Shown here: positions 8,886 to 17,411 of the stretch, one piece after another | Layout of the letters: the number at the start of each line of letters is the position of its first letter | Numbering within the stretch: position 1 is the stretch's first letter | Assembly (NCBI GenBank): GCA_964650285.1 | Contig: CAZYSP010000005.1 | Span: 4,254-68,253, forward strand | Reading direction: 5' to 3' | DNA length: 64,000 nt | Source: JACPJP01 sp964650285 | Lineage (GTDB): Archaea; Nanobdellota; Nanobdellia; Woesearchaeales; GW2011-AR4 | The notes under the pieces: model-generated | Database searches by the model: none | The model's input: only the letters and a program-made list of their open reading frames with translations | What the model was told of the DNA's origin: nothing | Program-made: the position numbers and the translations under genes

Positions 8886-9992
8886 TTAATTCTTCCTCAT
8901 TTCTTCAAAAATAAAATTTAAAATATCGTCGGTTATAAAATGGGTTGAAATCCCATCTCCCCTTATTTTATTAGCATTTAAGTAAACCCTATATTCACCA
9001 AGACCTAATGTATTTACAGTCTTGTTAACATAACTCTCATAGGTTTTATAGCCTATGCCTTTTTTACAACAGGCATCATATTGGTTGAGTATTTGTATAT
9101 GTTTACGATTTTCTCCATAAGAAGCTAAAACATATATCTCAAGATAATTTGCTATTTGATATAATTCTGGTAAACTCTCTTCATAATGCTCCAATCCATT
9201 ATTAGGAGACAATGTTTGCAAATAAATAGGTGAACTTCCAGATATAGAGTAACTTTCTTTAATCCTTATATCTATAGCTGGGTAAATTGTTGTAGTCCAA
9301 CCACCACCAGAGTGCCCAATCATATACATTTCATTATAATTATTTTCTAAATAATTTAATACAACTGCAATAGGCTCAACAAAAAACTTTATCGATGAAA
9401 AATTGTCTGAATCCAAAAATCTTAATGCATCGTGATTTATTAACTTTATATTCCCAAGATTCCCTAAATTTACTATTGGCTGATTGTTAAATCCGCCAAA
9501 TTCTTCTGTTAATAATGGCATAGAAAAAGTAATAACATCATAACCTTGCTCTAAAAATGGCTCAATAATAAAATCCCCTCTATGACCTTGATGGTAAATA
9601 ACTAATTTATTAGTTGGATTATCTGAATGATAATATTTAACAATAGAATTTACATTATATTCCATATTAACAACAAACCCATCATCTTCAATTTTGTCTG
9701 GTAATCTTGTGGGAATGCCTTTGCCTTTCCATATAAACTCAATAAGTTCCTGTCTTTTGTTTTCTGCATCTTCTCTTGTGTTAATTGAGATTGGAGGCAA
9801 AGAAGAAATATCTGGTATTGTCTCATAGTCTTTATACCCATCAGTCAATTCATATTTTAAGTTTTTTATAAAGTAATATGGGATTATTTTTGTCGCACCA
9901 GAATAAAATCCATAAGTAAAACTGGCAAAAATTAAAGTTATAACCATGATTATTACGTAAATTGATGATTTCATTCTCTTAGGCAAGGACAC
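8886..9992 (-). CDS. membrane-anchored alpha/beta-hydrolase-like protein
   Basis: A 368-residue protein with one N-terminal hydrophobic helix (residues about 11-30), so the rest probably faces outside. It then shows features of an alpha/beta hydrolase: YHQGHRGD (residues 133-140) at the oxyanion-loop position, the nucleophile elbow GHSGGG (226-231, S228), a plausible acid in NQYDACC (D306) and a late His in STHF (H351). The order Ser-Asp-His fits the fold. I do not recognise a named family. It could be an esterase or deacylase acting on surface glycans or lipids. Confidence 0.6.
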   Translation of the reverse strand: MSLPKRMKSSIYVIIMVITLIFASFTYGFYSGATKIIPYYFIKNLKYELTDGYKDYETIPDISSLPPISINTREDAENKRQELIEFIWKGKGIPTRLPDKIEDDGFVVNMEYNVNSIVKYYHSDNPTNKLVIYHQGHRGDFIIEPFLEQGYDVITFSMPLLTEEFGGFNNQPIVNLGNLGNIKLINHDALRFLDSDNFSSIKFFVEPIAVVLNYLENNYNEMYMIGHSGGGWTTTIYPAIDIRIKESYSISGSSPIYLQTLSPNNGLEHYEESLPELYQIANYLEIYVLASYGENRKHIQILNQYDACCKKGIGYKTYESYVNKTVNTLGLGEYRVYLNANKIRGDGISTHFITDDILNFIFEEMRKN

Positions 9993-10053
9993 CCTTATAG
10001 ACTTTAGCCTGTAGGGGAATTGCCTTGATTCCCATAACTTTTTTCTAACATCT

Positions 10054-10113
10054 TAAAAACCTTTGGATTTTTGAGACACAAAAAATCTGCTAAACAGATT
10101 TTTTAAGTGTTTT
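10054..10113 (+). repeat. dispersed palindromic repeat, copy A
   Basis: A tandem two-hairpin element. The stronger stem is AAAAAATCTG (10080-10089) with CAGATTTTTT (10095-10104). It aligns with the element at 56634-56697: 21 of 27 bases match by eye left of the loop (from 10065 and 56648), and the right arm CAGATTT followed by AGTGTTT or GTGTTT also matches. This copy is intergenic, between divergent genes. Confidence 0.55.
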
Positions 10114-10115
10114 AA

Positions 10116-10160
10116 ATAAAAAATGAGTGCGCAGCGGAATTTGGCGCACCCATTTTTTAT
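10116..10160. repeat. 45-base hairpin upstream of gmd
   Basis: ATAAAAAATG (10116-10125) pairs perfectly with CATTTTTTAT (10151-10160), and inside it GTGCGC (10127-10132) pairs with GCGCAC (10144-10149). It lies between the divergent genes starting at 9992 and 10230, just upstream of the gmd TATA box. It may be part of a palindromic insertion or a regulatory structure. Confidence 0.5.
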
Positions 10161-10196
10161 CTTAAAAATGACTTGAAAATACTGAAAAAAAGTTAA

Positions 10197-10206
10197 TTTT
10201 TTATAC
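10197..10206 (+). promoter_or_regulatory. TATA box for the gmd operon
   Basis: TTTTTTATAC lies about 25-30 bases before the ATG at 10230, again predicting a near-leaderless transcript covering the GDP-sugar genes. Confidence 0.5.
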
Positions 10207-10229
10207 ACTTACATCATTCCTCCTATAAA

Positions 10230-11243
10230 ATGAAGAAAGCTTTAATAACCGGGGCTACAGGACAGGACGGGTCTTATTTGGCAGAACTTTTATTGAAAAA
10301 AGGCTACAATGTATTAGGCTTTCAGAGACGATCAAGCACGTTTAATACAGAAAGAATAGACCATATTTATGAAAGTGAGCACTTTGATACTGTTTATGCG
10401 GATATGACTGATGGAAGCAGTATAAACAGGATAATACGGAAATTCCAGCCTGATGAAATCTACAATCTTGGAGCACAAAGCCATGTAAAGGTTAGTTTTG
10501 ATGTACCAGAATATACTGCGGATACAAATGCTTTAGGTACACTTAGGATGCTGGAGTCAATACGAGAAAATAAAATGAATGTAAAGTTTTATCAGGGCTC
10601 TAGTTCTGAAATGTTTGGAAAGGTAAGGGAAATTCCGCAAAATGAAAAAACTGCATTTTATCCAAGAAGTCCTTATGCGTGTGCAAAAGTTTTCGCTTAC
10701 TGGATAACAGTAAACTATAGAGAAGCGCATAATATTTTTGCCTGCAATGGAATACTTTTTAATCATGAGTCACCAAGAAGGGGAAATACATTTGTTACAA
10801 AAAAGATTGTAAGGGGGCTAGTTGCCATTAAGAAAGGAAAAGAGGATAAATTAGTTCTTGGTAATCTTGAAGCGAAAAGGGACTGGGGTTATGCAAAAGA
10901 ATATGTTGAGGTAATGTGGAAAATGTTGCAGCAAGATAAGCCAGATGACTTTGTCATTGCAACTGGAGAATGTCATTCTGTTAGGGAGTTTCTTGAACAG
11001 TGTGCTACTTATTTGGGCATGCCAATAGAATGGAAAGGCGCAGGCATAAACGAACAAGGAATCAATACTAAGACAGGAAAACCCATCATCAAAATTTCAG
11101 AAAGATATTTTAGGCCTACTGAAACTGATATATTAGTTGGAGATCCTACAAAAGCAAAGAAATTGTTGGGGTGGAAATCAGAAGTAAAATTTGAAGAGTT
11201 AGTTAAGATAATGGTTGATGCTGAATTAGAAAATACAAAATGA
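10230..11243 (+). CDS. gmd: GDP-mannose 4,6-dehydratase
   Basis: It converts GDP-mannose to GDP-4-keto-6-deoxymannose, precursor of GDP-fucose, GDP-rhamnose and GDP-perosamine. The 337 residues match the family length. Visible are GATGQDG (8-14, the GMD form of the Rossmann loop), RRSSTFNTERID (33-44, NADP contact), SSSEMFG (124-130) and YACAK (Y149, K153), with the FNHESPRRG segment (177-185). It overlaps the next start by four bases (ATGA), so it is translationally coupled to the methyltransferase-glycosyltransferase fusion. Together with the aminotransferase at 12686 it most likely feeds perosamine formation. Confidence 0.93.
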   Translation: MKKALITGATGQDGSYLAELLLKKGYNVLGFQRRSSTFNTERIDHIYESEHFDTVYADMTDGSSINRIIRKFQPDEIYNLGAQSHVKVSFDVPEYTADTNALGTLRMLESIRENKMNVKFYQGSSSEMFGKVREIPQNEKTAFYPRSPYACAKVFAYWITVNYREAHNIFACNGILFNHESPRRGNTFVTKKIVRGLVAIKKGKEDKLVLGNLEAKRDWGYAKEYVEVMWKMLQQDKPDDFVIATGECHSVREFLEQCATYLGMPIEWKGAGINEQGINTKTGKPIIKISERYFRPTETDILVGDPTKAKKLLGWKSEVKFEELVKIMVDAELENTK

Positions 11244-12676
11244 TGGAAAATGTTCAGGAAAGACTAAAAAAACATTATAATTCTTTAGCAAAAAATAGGT
11301 GCAAGTATCATCGCAAGAATCGGTTTTACCATAAGGAAGTTTTGCGGCGCTACAAATTTTTAGTCCAAAAAAATAGTTCAATTCTTGAATTAGGGTGCGG
11401 AACAGGAGATTTGATAGGAAATCTTTTACCATCCTATGGGGTGGGGGTGGATATTAGTAATGAAATGATAAACATTGCTAAGAGAAAATATTCAAAAATA
11501 AATTTTGTGTGCCAGGATATAGGGGAATTTTTTATACAGAAAAAGTTTGATTATATTATAATTTCAGGAACTCTTAATTCTGTGAGGGATATTCAAGGGT
11601 TGTTGCAAAAAGTGTCAGGAATGGCTAAATATGACACAAGAATAATAATAAATTGCTACAACCAGCTGTGGAATCCAATTATCCGTTTATCGGAAAAGCT
11701 AAGATTAAAGATGCCTGAAATAATCTTTAACTGGTTGTCTGTTGATGACGTTGAAAATTTCTTTTATATTTCTGGCTACCAAGTCATTAAAACTGATTTT
11801 TTCCTGCTTTTTCCAAAATATGTCCCTTTAATAAGTTCTATATTCAATAAACTTATTGGTAAACTGCCTATTATAAAATACCTCTCATTAGAGCAGATTG
11901 TAATTGCCAGATTAAACTGTGCTCCGGAAAATATACCTAAATTGACAACCTCAGTGGTAATTACTTGCCGTGACGAAGAGGGAAATATTGAGGGATTAGT
12001 TAAAAGAATTCCGGAAATTGGAAAGCATACTGAAGTTATCTTTGTGGAAGGTCATTCTAAAGACAATACTGTTGGAAAAATAAATGAAATGATCAAGAAT
12101 TATCCTAAAAAAGACATCAAACTCTTAAGGCAGAAAGGTACAGGGCAAGGAGACGCATTCCGTTTGGGTTTTGATCAGGCAAAAGGAGACTTTATATTTT
12201 GGGTTGAAGCAGACCTGACAATACCTCCTGAAGAAATATCTCTTTTCTGGGAAGCTTACATTCAAGGAAGAGGGGATTATATTAATGGGAGTCGTTTTGT
12301 CTACAAAATGGAGAAGAAAGCTATGCCCTTTTTTAATTACATAGGAAACAGATTTTTTGGTAATCTATTCACAGCCATATTGGGGCAAAGATTTACAGAT
12401 ACTCTCTGCGGTTTTAAGGCAGTTTCTAAAAAAAATTATTTGAAAATAAGAGAGCAGATTAACTATTTTGGTGATTTTGACCCTTTTGGTGATTTTGAGC
12501 TGATCTTTGGTGCTATAAAAAATAATCTTAAGGTAGTTGAAATACCGGTTCATTATAAACCAAGAAGATACGGGCAGTCAAAGGCTTATGGCCAGAGTAT
12601 AAAAAGCTTTTTAAAACATGTCATCCTATTATTAAGAATGAGCTGGACTGCATTTAGAAAATTTAAATTAAACTAA
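11240..12676 (+). CDS. SAM-methyltransferase fused to GT2 glycosyltransferase
   Basis: A 478-residue two-domain protein. Residues about 1-200 form a class I methyltransferase with ILELGCGTGD (48-57, motif I) and GVGVDIS (67-73). Residues about 237-470 form a DPM1-like GT2 domain starting TTSVVITCRDEEGNIEG, with FVEGHSKDNT (268-277), and an E-A-D variant (323-325) where the family usually has D-x-D. The C-terminus has no clear membrane anchor. A fusion suggests that a sugar is transferred and methylated, or that a lipid-linked sugar is capped. It overlaps gmd by four bases and precedes the aminotransferase by nine. Confidence 0.82.
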   Translation: MMENVQERLKKHYNSLAKNRCKYHRKNRFYHKEVLRRYKFLVQKNSSILELGCGTGDLIGNLLPSYGVGVDISNEMINIAKRKYSKINFVCQDIGEFFIQKKFDYIIISGTLNSVRDIQGLLQKVSGMAKYDTRIIINCYNQLWNPIIRLSEKLRLKMPEIIFNWLSVDDVENFFYISGYQVIKTDFFLLFPKYVPLISSIFNKLIGKLPIIKYLSLEQIVIARLNCAPENIPKLTTSVVITCRDEEGNIEGLVKRIPEIGKHTEVIFVEGHSKDNTVGKINEMIKNYPKKDIKLLRQKGTGQGDAFRLGFDQAKGDFIFWVEADLTIPPEEISLFWEAYIQGRGDYINGSRFVYKMEKKAMPFFNYIGNRFFGNLFTAILGQRFTDTLCGFKAVSKKNYLKIREQINYFGDFDPFGDFELIFGAIKNNLKVVEIPVHYKPRRYGQSKAYGQSIKSFLKHVILLLRMSWTAFRKFKLN

Positions 12677-12685
12677 ATTTAAAAA

Positions 12686-13786
12686 ATGAAATACAAAGTT
12701 CCCCAATTAGAGCCTTATGTAAACGAAGATGAATTAAATAACCTCAAAAGGGCTATAGAAACATCCTGGTTAACTGAAGGGCCATTTGCACGCGATTTTT
12801 TAAAGAAAATTCAGGAAGTTACAAAAGCAGAATATGCAGTTTTGGCTCCTAATGGAACTTTAGCATTATACTTATCTTTATTAGCAAATGATATTAAAAC
12901 AGGGGACGAGATCATAGTTCCGGATTTTACATTTAATGCTTCAGCAGCATCTGTTGTATTTGCAGGAGCAAAGCCGGTATTTGTTGATATTTGTGATTTA
13001 GATTGGAATATTGATACTACGAAAATTGAAAAAGTAATAACATCTAAAACAAAAGCAATAATGCCAGTACACATTTATGGACAATCTTGTGATATGGACC
13101 CCATAATTGAGATAGCAAAGAAACATAATATCGGGATTATTGAGGATGCAGCCCAGGGTTTTGGTGTTTTCTATAAAGGTGTTCATACAGGAACTTTAGG
13201 TAATGCAGGTATCATTTCCTTTTTTGCAGACAAGACAATTACTACAGGAGAAGGTGCAGTAGTATTAACTAACAATGAAGTCATCTACAATAAACTCAGA
13301 TTATTGAGAAATCAGGGGAGGTCGGATAGCGGTACTTTTGTTCATGAAGCACTAGGCATGAATTTCCGAATGACAGATTTGCAATGTGCTGTAGGAGTAG
13401 CCCAAATAGACAAATTTAAGGAAATTGAAAAAATAAAGATAAAAAATTATCATTTATACAAGTCTTTTTTAAAAGATATCAATCAAATAAAATTTTTAGA
13501 AGAAAATAAATATTCAAATTTTATTCCTTTTAGGGTTAACATCAAGGTACAAAGATTAAGCAAGCTTATTGAGTATCTTGAAAATAAGAGCATACAAACA
13601 AGGAGGAGTTTTTATCCATTGCATAGGCAACCTTATTTATCATATCTAAACTATAAACCAAATGAATTTCCAGTGGCTAATAAGGCCTATGGGGAAGGTT
13701 TATCACTGCCTGTTTTCTGTAATTTAAAAGAAGAACAAATAAAATACCTTTGTGATAATATAAGGGATTTTTATCAAAACAAATAG
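12686..13786 (+). CDS. DegT/DnrJ/EryC1/StrS sugar aminotransferase (perosamine synthase-like)
   Basis: A PLP enzyme that transaminates keto-sugars. The 366-residue protein has IIEDAAQGFG (151-160, D154 and Q157 at PLP-contact positions) and SFFADKTITTGEG (178-190) with the Schiff-base lysine K183 followed by the TGEG hallmark. Lying directly behind gmd, it most likely acts on GDP-4-keto-6-deoxymannose to give GDP-perosamine. The formyltransferase at 13838 fits as the next step. An alternative is a dTDP-keto-sugar substrate made by RmlB at the start of the window. Confidence 0.88.
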   Translation: MKYKVPQLEPYVNEDELNNLKRAIETSWLTEGPFARDFLKKIQEVTKAEYAVLAPNGTLALYLSLLANDIKTGDEIIVPDFTFNASAASVVFAGAKPVFVDICDLDWNIDTTKIEKVITSKTKAIMPVHIYGQSCDMDPIIEIAKKHNIGIIEDAAQGFGVFYKGVHTGTLGNAGIISFFADKTITTGEGAVVLTNNEVIYNKLRLLRNQGRSDSGTFVHEALGMNFRMTDLQCAVGVAQIDKFKEIEKIKIKNYHLYKSFLKDINQIKFLEENKYSNFIPFRVNIKVQRLSKLIEYLENKSIQTRRSFYPLHRQPYLSYLNYKPNEFPVANKAYGEGLSLPVFCNLKEEQIKYLCDNIRDFYQNK

Positions 13787-13806
13787 GGTTTGTTCAATAA
13801 GCGGGA

Positions 13807-13815
13807 TTTATATTT
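13807..13815 (+). promoter_or_regulatory. TATA-like box before the formyltransferase
   Basis: TTTATATTT sits about 27 bases before TTG 13838 and 45 before GTG 13856. This spacing makes the TTG a plausible leaderless start, but the start remains ambiguous. Confidence 0.4.
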
Positions 13816-13837
13816 GGCTCTTATTTAATCTGAAAAA

Positions 13838-14677
13838 TTGATTGAGGTTTTCAAGGTGCAGCGTAAAACAAGGAAGAATAAGATTAGAATATTAATACTT
13901 ACTAATGAGCATCTCTATTCCAATTTAGTTTTAAAAGGCGTCATCAAAAAATACTATGAACAAATAGTTGGAATAATTGAACCAGATTTTATAGTGTTCG
14001 GTAAAACTTTTTTAGGAAGCATTATATTCCTATCAAAGAAAAGTATCCTTTCTTTTTGTATCTATAAGTTTTTTGAGGAAAAATTATATAGCTTTAAAAT
14101 GTTCCTTGGTCTTGGGAATTTACGCTCATTTAGATCATATTCCAGAAAATATCGGATTCCCTTATACAAAACAAAAAATATCAATTGCAAGAAAACTATA
14201 AGCTTGATAAGACATTTGAGGCCTGACATTATATATAGCATAGCATTTCCACAAAGAATAGGAGAACAAGTTATAAACGTGCCTAAGCATGGTTGTATTA
14301 ATTTTCACGATTCTCTTTTGCCATCTTATCGTGGCTTATGTGCGTATTTTTGGATTATGACAGATAATCAAAAAGAATCAGGAATAAGCGCCCATTTTAT
14401 TGATAAAGATCTTGATACAGGAAAAATAATTCTACAAAAAAAATTTAAAATTGGCAATAAAGAAACAATGCAGCATCTTTATTGCACAAGTTCAAAGTTG
14501 AATGGAGAAGCACTTTTGGAAATACAAGATAAGCTTGAAAATAGCCTTGTAAGACCTTTTTCTCAAAATAAAGGTGAGCCTTCTTATTACTCTTGGCCAG
14601 ATAAAGCAGGGTATAAAAAATTTAAGAAATATAAAAAGAAATTTTTTAGATTTCGGGAATTGTGGAGTTCTATATGA
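13838..14677 (+). CDS. sugar N-formyltransferase (methionyl-tRNA formyltransferase fold)
   Basis: A 279-residue (from TTG) formyltransferase. The catalytic core is visible as CINFHDSLLPSYRG with N155 and H157, and as DKDLDTGKII with D193, giving the N-H-D triad of 10-formyl-tetrahydrofolate transferases. The lack of the tRNA-binding C-terminal domain and the location behind gmd and an aminotransferase indicate a nucleotide-aminosugar substrate, most simply GDP-perosamine to GDP-N-formylperosamine. No ATG is available near the start: TTG at 13838 fits the TATA spacing and GTG at 13856 is the alternative. The residues before KNKIRILIL are probably not part of the fold. Confidence 0.82.
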   Translation: MIEVFKVQRKTRKNKIRILILTNEHLYSNLVLKGVIKKYYEQIVGIIEPDFIVFGKTFLGSIIFLSKKSILSFCIYKFFEEKLYSFKMFLGLGNLRSFRSYSRKYRIPLYKTKNINCKKTISLIRHLRPDIIYSIAFPQRIGEQVINVPKHGCINFHDSLLPSYRGLCAYFWIMTDNQKESGISAHFIDKDLDTGKIILQKKFKIGNKETMQHLYCTSSKLNGEALLEIQDKLENSLVRPFSQNKGEPSYYSWPDKAGYKKFKKYKKKFFRFRELWSSI

Positions 14678-14731
14678 CGTGATTTTTTTTGAAATTAATG
14701 TTTAACAGATGCCACTACCCAATTAACAATA

Positions 14732-14743
14732 ATTATATATATT
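14732..14743 (+). promoter_or_regulatory. TATA box for the gene at 14765
   Basis: ATTATATATATT centred about 27 bases before the ATG at 14765. One of the clearest archaeal promoter elements in the window. Confidence 0.6.
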
Positions 14744-14764
14744 AGGGAAAACTACAATTGCATC

Positions 14765-15703
14765 ATGAAAAGGATTTTGGTAACTGGTGGAACAGGATTT
14801 TTAGGCAAGAATGTTGTAAAACTTCTTAAAACTAAAAAGTTTGATGTGTACTCCTGCAGTAGAAAAGAAGGTACTGATATTCTTGATTATAAATCATTCA
14901 AAGAATTTGTCAAAAAAATTAAACCAGAAGTTTTAATACATTGTGCTGCACATGTAGGGGGAATAGCTTATAATGCACTTCATCCTGTTGAGGTGTTTGA
15001 GGATAATGTTGGTATAGGTCTAAATGTCGTTAAGGTTTGTAATGAAGTTGGGGTAAATCATGTTATAAATATAATGCCTAATTGTGTATATCCTGGTCAC
15101 TTGACAGAATATGAAGAATCAAAATTCTGGGACGGGCCCATACATGACAGCGTGCTTACTTATGGACTTCCAAGAAAGATGTTCTGGGGAGCATGTTTTG
15201 CTTATTGCCAGAAAAATAAGGCATTTAAGCCGATACACCTTGTGTTCCCTAATATGTATGGTCCAAATGATCCTTTCGAGATTATTCGTTCTCATGCTTT
15301 GGGAGCTCTTATAGTAAAAATTGTTGATGCAAAAGACAAAAATAAAAAAATAGTTGAGATATGGGGCACTGGCAAACCTGTAAGAGAATGGATTTATGTG
15401 GAAGACAGTGCTGAAGCTATATTGAAAACACTGGAAAATTCTGAAAAATTTAGCCCCAATGAAATTATGAACATAGGTGTGAGAAAAGGAATTTCAATAA
15501 AAGACCTGGCATTTATGATTAAAGAAACAGCAGGCTGGGAAGGTGATTTTGTATTCAAAACAGAAATGCATGATGGGGCAATGAAAAAGATACTTGTTGC
15601 TGAAAAGATGAAAGAAAAACTAAGCTGGGAACCAACAACAAAATTAGAAGATGGAATTAAAAAAACAGTAGAATGGTACAAAAAGAACAAGAAAAATTTA
15701 TAA
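14765..15703 (+). CDS. NAD-dependent epimerase/dehydratase, GDP-fucose synthase-like SDR
   Basis: A 312-residue extended SDR with GGTGFLG (8-14) and overall similarity to GDP-L-fucose synthase: the HCAAHVGGI segment (59-67), MPNCVYP (104-110) keeping the active-site Cys (C107), and the WIYVEDSAEA segment. The catalytic triad is unusual. The Ser of the SSC motif is replaced (P105-N106-C107), and Y-x-x-x-K reads Y133-G-L-P-R137-K138, with Arg at the Lys position and Lys one residue later. It may be an epimerase or reductase on a GDP- or CDP-sugar. It has its own strong TATA box and ends convergent with the GT-C gene. Confidence 0.75.
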   Translation: MKRILVTGGTGFLGKNVVKLLKTKKFDVYSCSRKEGTDILDYKSFKEFVKKIKPEVLIHCAAHVGGIAYNALHPVEVFEDNVGIGLNVVKVCNEVGVNHVINIMPNCVYPGHLTEYEESKFWDGPIHDSVLTYGLPRKMFWGACFAYCQKNKAFKPIHLVFPNMYGPNDPFEIIRSHALGALIVKIVDAKDKNKKIVEIWGTGKPVREWIYVEDSAEAILKTLENSEKFSPNEIMNIGVRKGISIKDLAFMIKETAGWEGDFVFKTEMHDGAMKKILVAEKMKEKLSWEPTTKLEDGIKKTVEWYKKNKKNL

Positions 15704-15708
15704 CTCCA

Positions 15709-17193
15709 TTAAGGAATATAATATATCTCAATTCTATTTTCTCCATCATCAATTTTCTTTTTTAGAATCCATTCTTGCGGTATATTAAATATTTCTTCTG
15801 GAAATTTGATACCTTCTCTATTTATTAAAAGGTAATTGTTCATTTCCCAATTTAAGATAACATAAGAATCTTCTATCTGACTAAGATTTAGAGCATTAAT
15901 ATTCTCTGGTTTTAAGTTATCATAAGTATTAAATCTTTTAATATTACTCTTCCTATATCCAGAAAGATAATCAAATATTCCTGCAGACCTGAAGTCTGTA
16001 TAAATCTCTTTTTCAGGTAGCATTTCCAGGTATTTGTACATGCTTCTTTCATCATCTAAAGAAAATCTATGTTCTGAAATATAGATGTAACCTATAGAAG
16101 TTGTGAGTAATAATAAAACAATAGCTGCCATTAAGACTCTTTTTATTAAATTTTCATTTTGCATAAGGAAGTAAGATAACAATAATATTCCGGGAATTGT
16201 AATTATTGACAAGAACCTAGCTGACGCAGGTATGGGGATATATCTAGTAAGACTTATTGAACCGAAGCTTATGTAAAGAAGCAAAGGTATGAACCAAAAT
16301 AGAAGGTTATGTGTCTCTTTTTTCTTGTTTACAATACAAAATACTATTGCTATGAAAATAAAAGGATAAAATAATCCCAGAAGGTTATCTGTTAAAATTA
16401 TGTATGGATAATGTAGAAGAGAAAATGGCAGACTACCTCTCCCATACATATTTGTTGCAATGATGTTGGCTATAGCTCCAGAACTACTGGTTAAATACCT
16501 GAATAAAGGATTTCCTGTAATTATTAAAAAATATAATAATTCAAAGGAAATTATTACAAAAAATCCCAATACTATGAATAAATATCTGCTTCTAATCTTT
16601 TTATTATAAATAAAATAAATTAAAAAAAACAAACCAATTAGCAATGATAATTCTCTTATTAAATATGCAATACCCAAAAATAATCCTGAAAAAATAAGAT
16701 ACCAATTAGAGATTGTTATTTTGTTTATCTTTTCAGATTTTAAGAAAAAATAGACTGATGATGCTACAAAGAATGCTGATGGCAGGTCAGTCATAAGCCT
16801 TGTTGAATAAACTACATCAAATGGAAAAAAACTTAATAAGAATGCACTTAGTAAAGCTACTTTATCATTAAAAAGAAATTTACCAAAATTATATATCAAA
16901 ACAATAGATGCTAATGAAATTAATAATGTCAATATATTTGATGAAAATTCATTAACACCAAATATTGAGTATAATGCAGAAACAGGGAATATGATGCCAA
17001 GCCTAAGGCCATAAGCTCTTTCTTCTCCAATTGATTCACCTTCTGCAAGCATATCGGCAGTTGCCGTGTAACTAAGAGAATCTGATGGGCCTATGCCTGT
17101 AAAAAAAATCAACCTTAATGCAAGTGCAAATATCAGGATTGAGACAAGTAAAATGCGGCTTTTATACTTCCTTGCTATTATTTTTCTATACAT
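15709..17193 (-). CDS. GT-C membrane glycosyltransferase (PMT/ArnT, GT39-like)
   Basis: A 494-residue multispanning protein with about eleven hydrophobic helices and a soluble C-terminal part of about 100 residues. Just after the first helix, PSDSLSYTATADML (36-49) supplies the conserved acidic residue (D38) typical of the first external loop of dolichyl-phosphate-mannose and ArnT-like transferases. It would use a polyprenyl-phosphate sugar on the outer membrane face. It stands alone on the minus strand between two plus-strand genes. Donor and acceptor are unknown. Confidence 0.78.
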   Translation of the reverse strand: MYRKIIARKYKSRILLVSILIFALALRLIFFTGIGPSDSLSYTATADMLAEGESIGEERAYGLRLGIIFPVSALYSIFGVNEFSSNILTLLISLASIVLIYNFGKFLFNDKVALLSAFLLSFFPFDVVYSTRLMTDLPSAFFVASSVYFFLKSEKINKITISNWYLIFSGLFLGIAYLIRELSLLIGLFFLIYFIYNKKIRSRYLFIVLGFFVIISFELLYFLIITGNPLFRYLTSSSGAIANIIATNMYGRGSLPFSLLHYPYIILTDNLLGLFYPFIFIAIVFCIVNKKKETHNLLFWFIPLLLYISFGSISLTRYIPIPASARFLSIITIPGILLLSYFLMQNENLIKRVLMAAIVLLLLTTSIGYIYISEHRFSLDDERSMYKYLEMLPEKEIYTDFRSAGIFDYLSGYRKSNIKRFNTYDNLKPENINALNLSQIEDSYVILNWEMNNYLLINREGIKFPEEIFNIPQEWILKKKIDDGENRIEIYYIP

Positions 17194-17411
17194 TGTAAGT
17201 AAAATACTTTAGTACAGGTATTTGATTTTTAAACTTTCCTTTTTTGAACTAATGTGTGTTATCCAGAAACTGCTCCATTTATGTTAGTTTCATGCATGGA
17301 AGAAACTCACCGAAGGGAAATGACTAGAGGGTACTACACAATAGTTTGAAATCCATAACTTTTTAAATTGAAAACTATTAGCAGCAATTGTTTTTATTAA
17401 TAGTAAATACA

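Noticed and set aside
17194..17411. Possible regulatory RNA in the 218-base gap before the CotH gene
   Set aside because: Only a weak ATAGTTT/AAACTAT pair around the probable TATA box was seen; nothing more can be supported.
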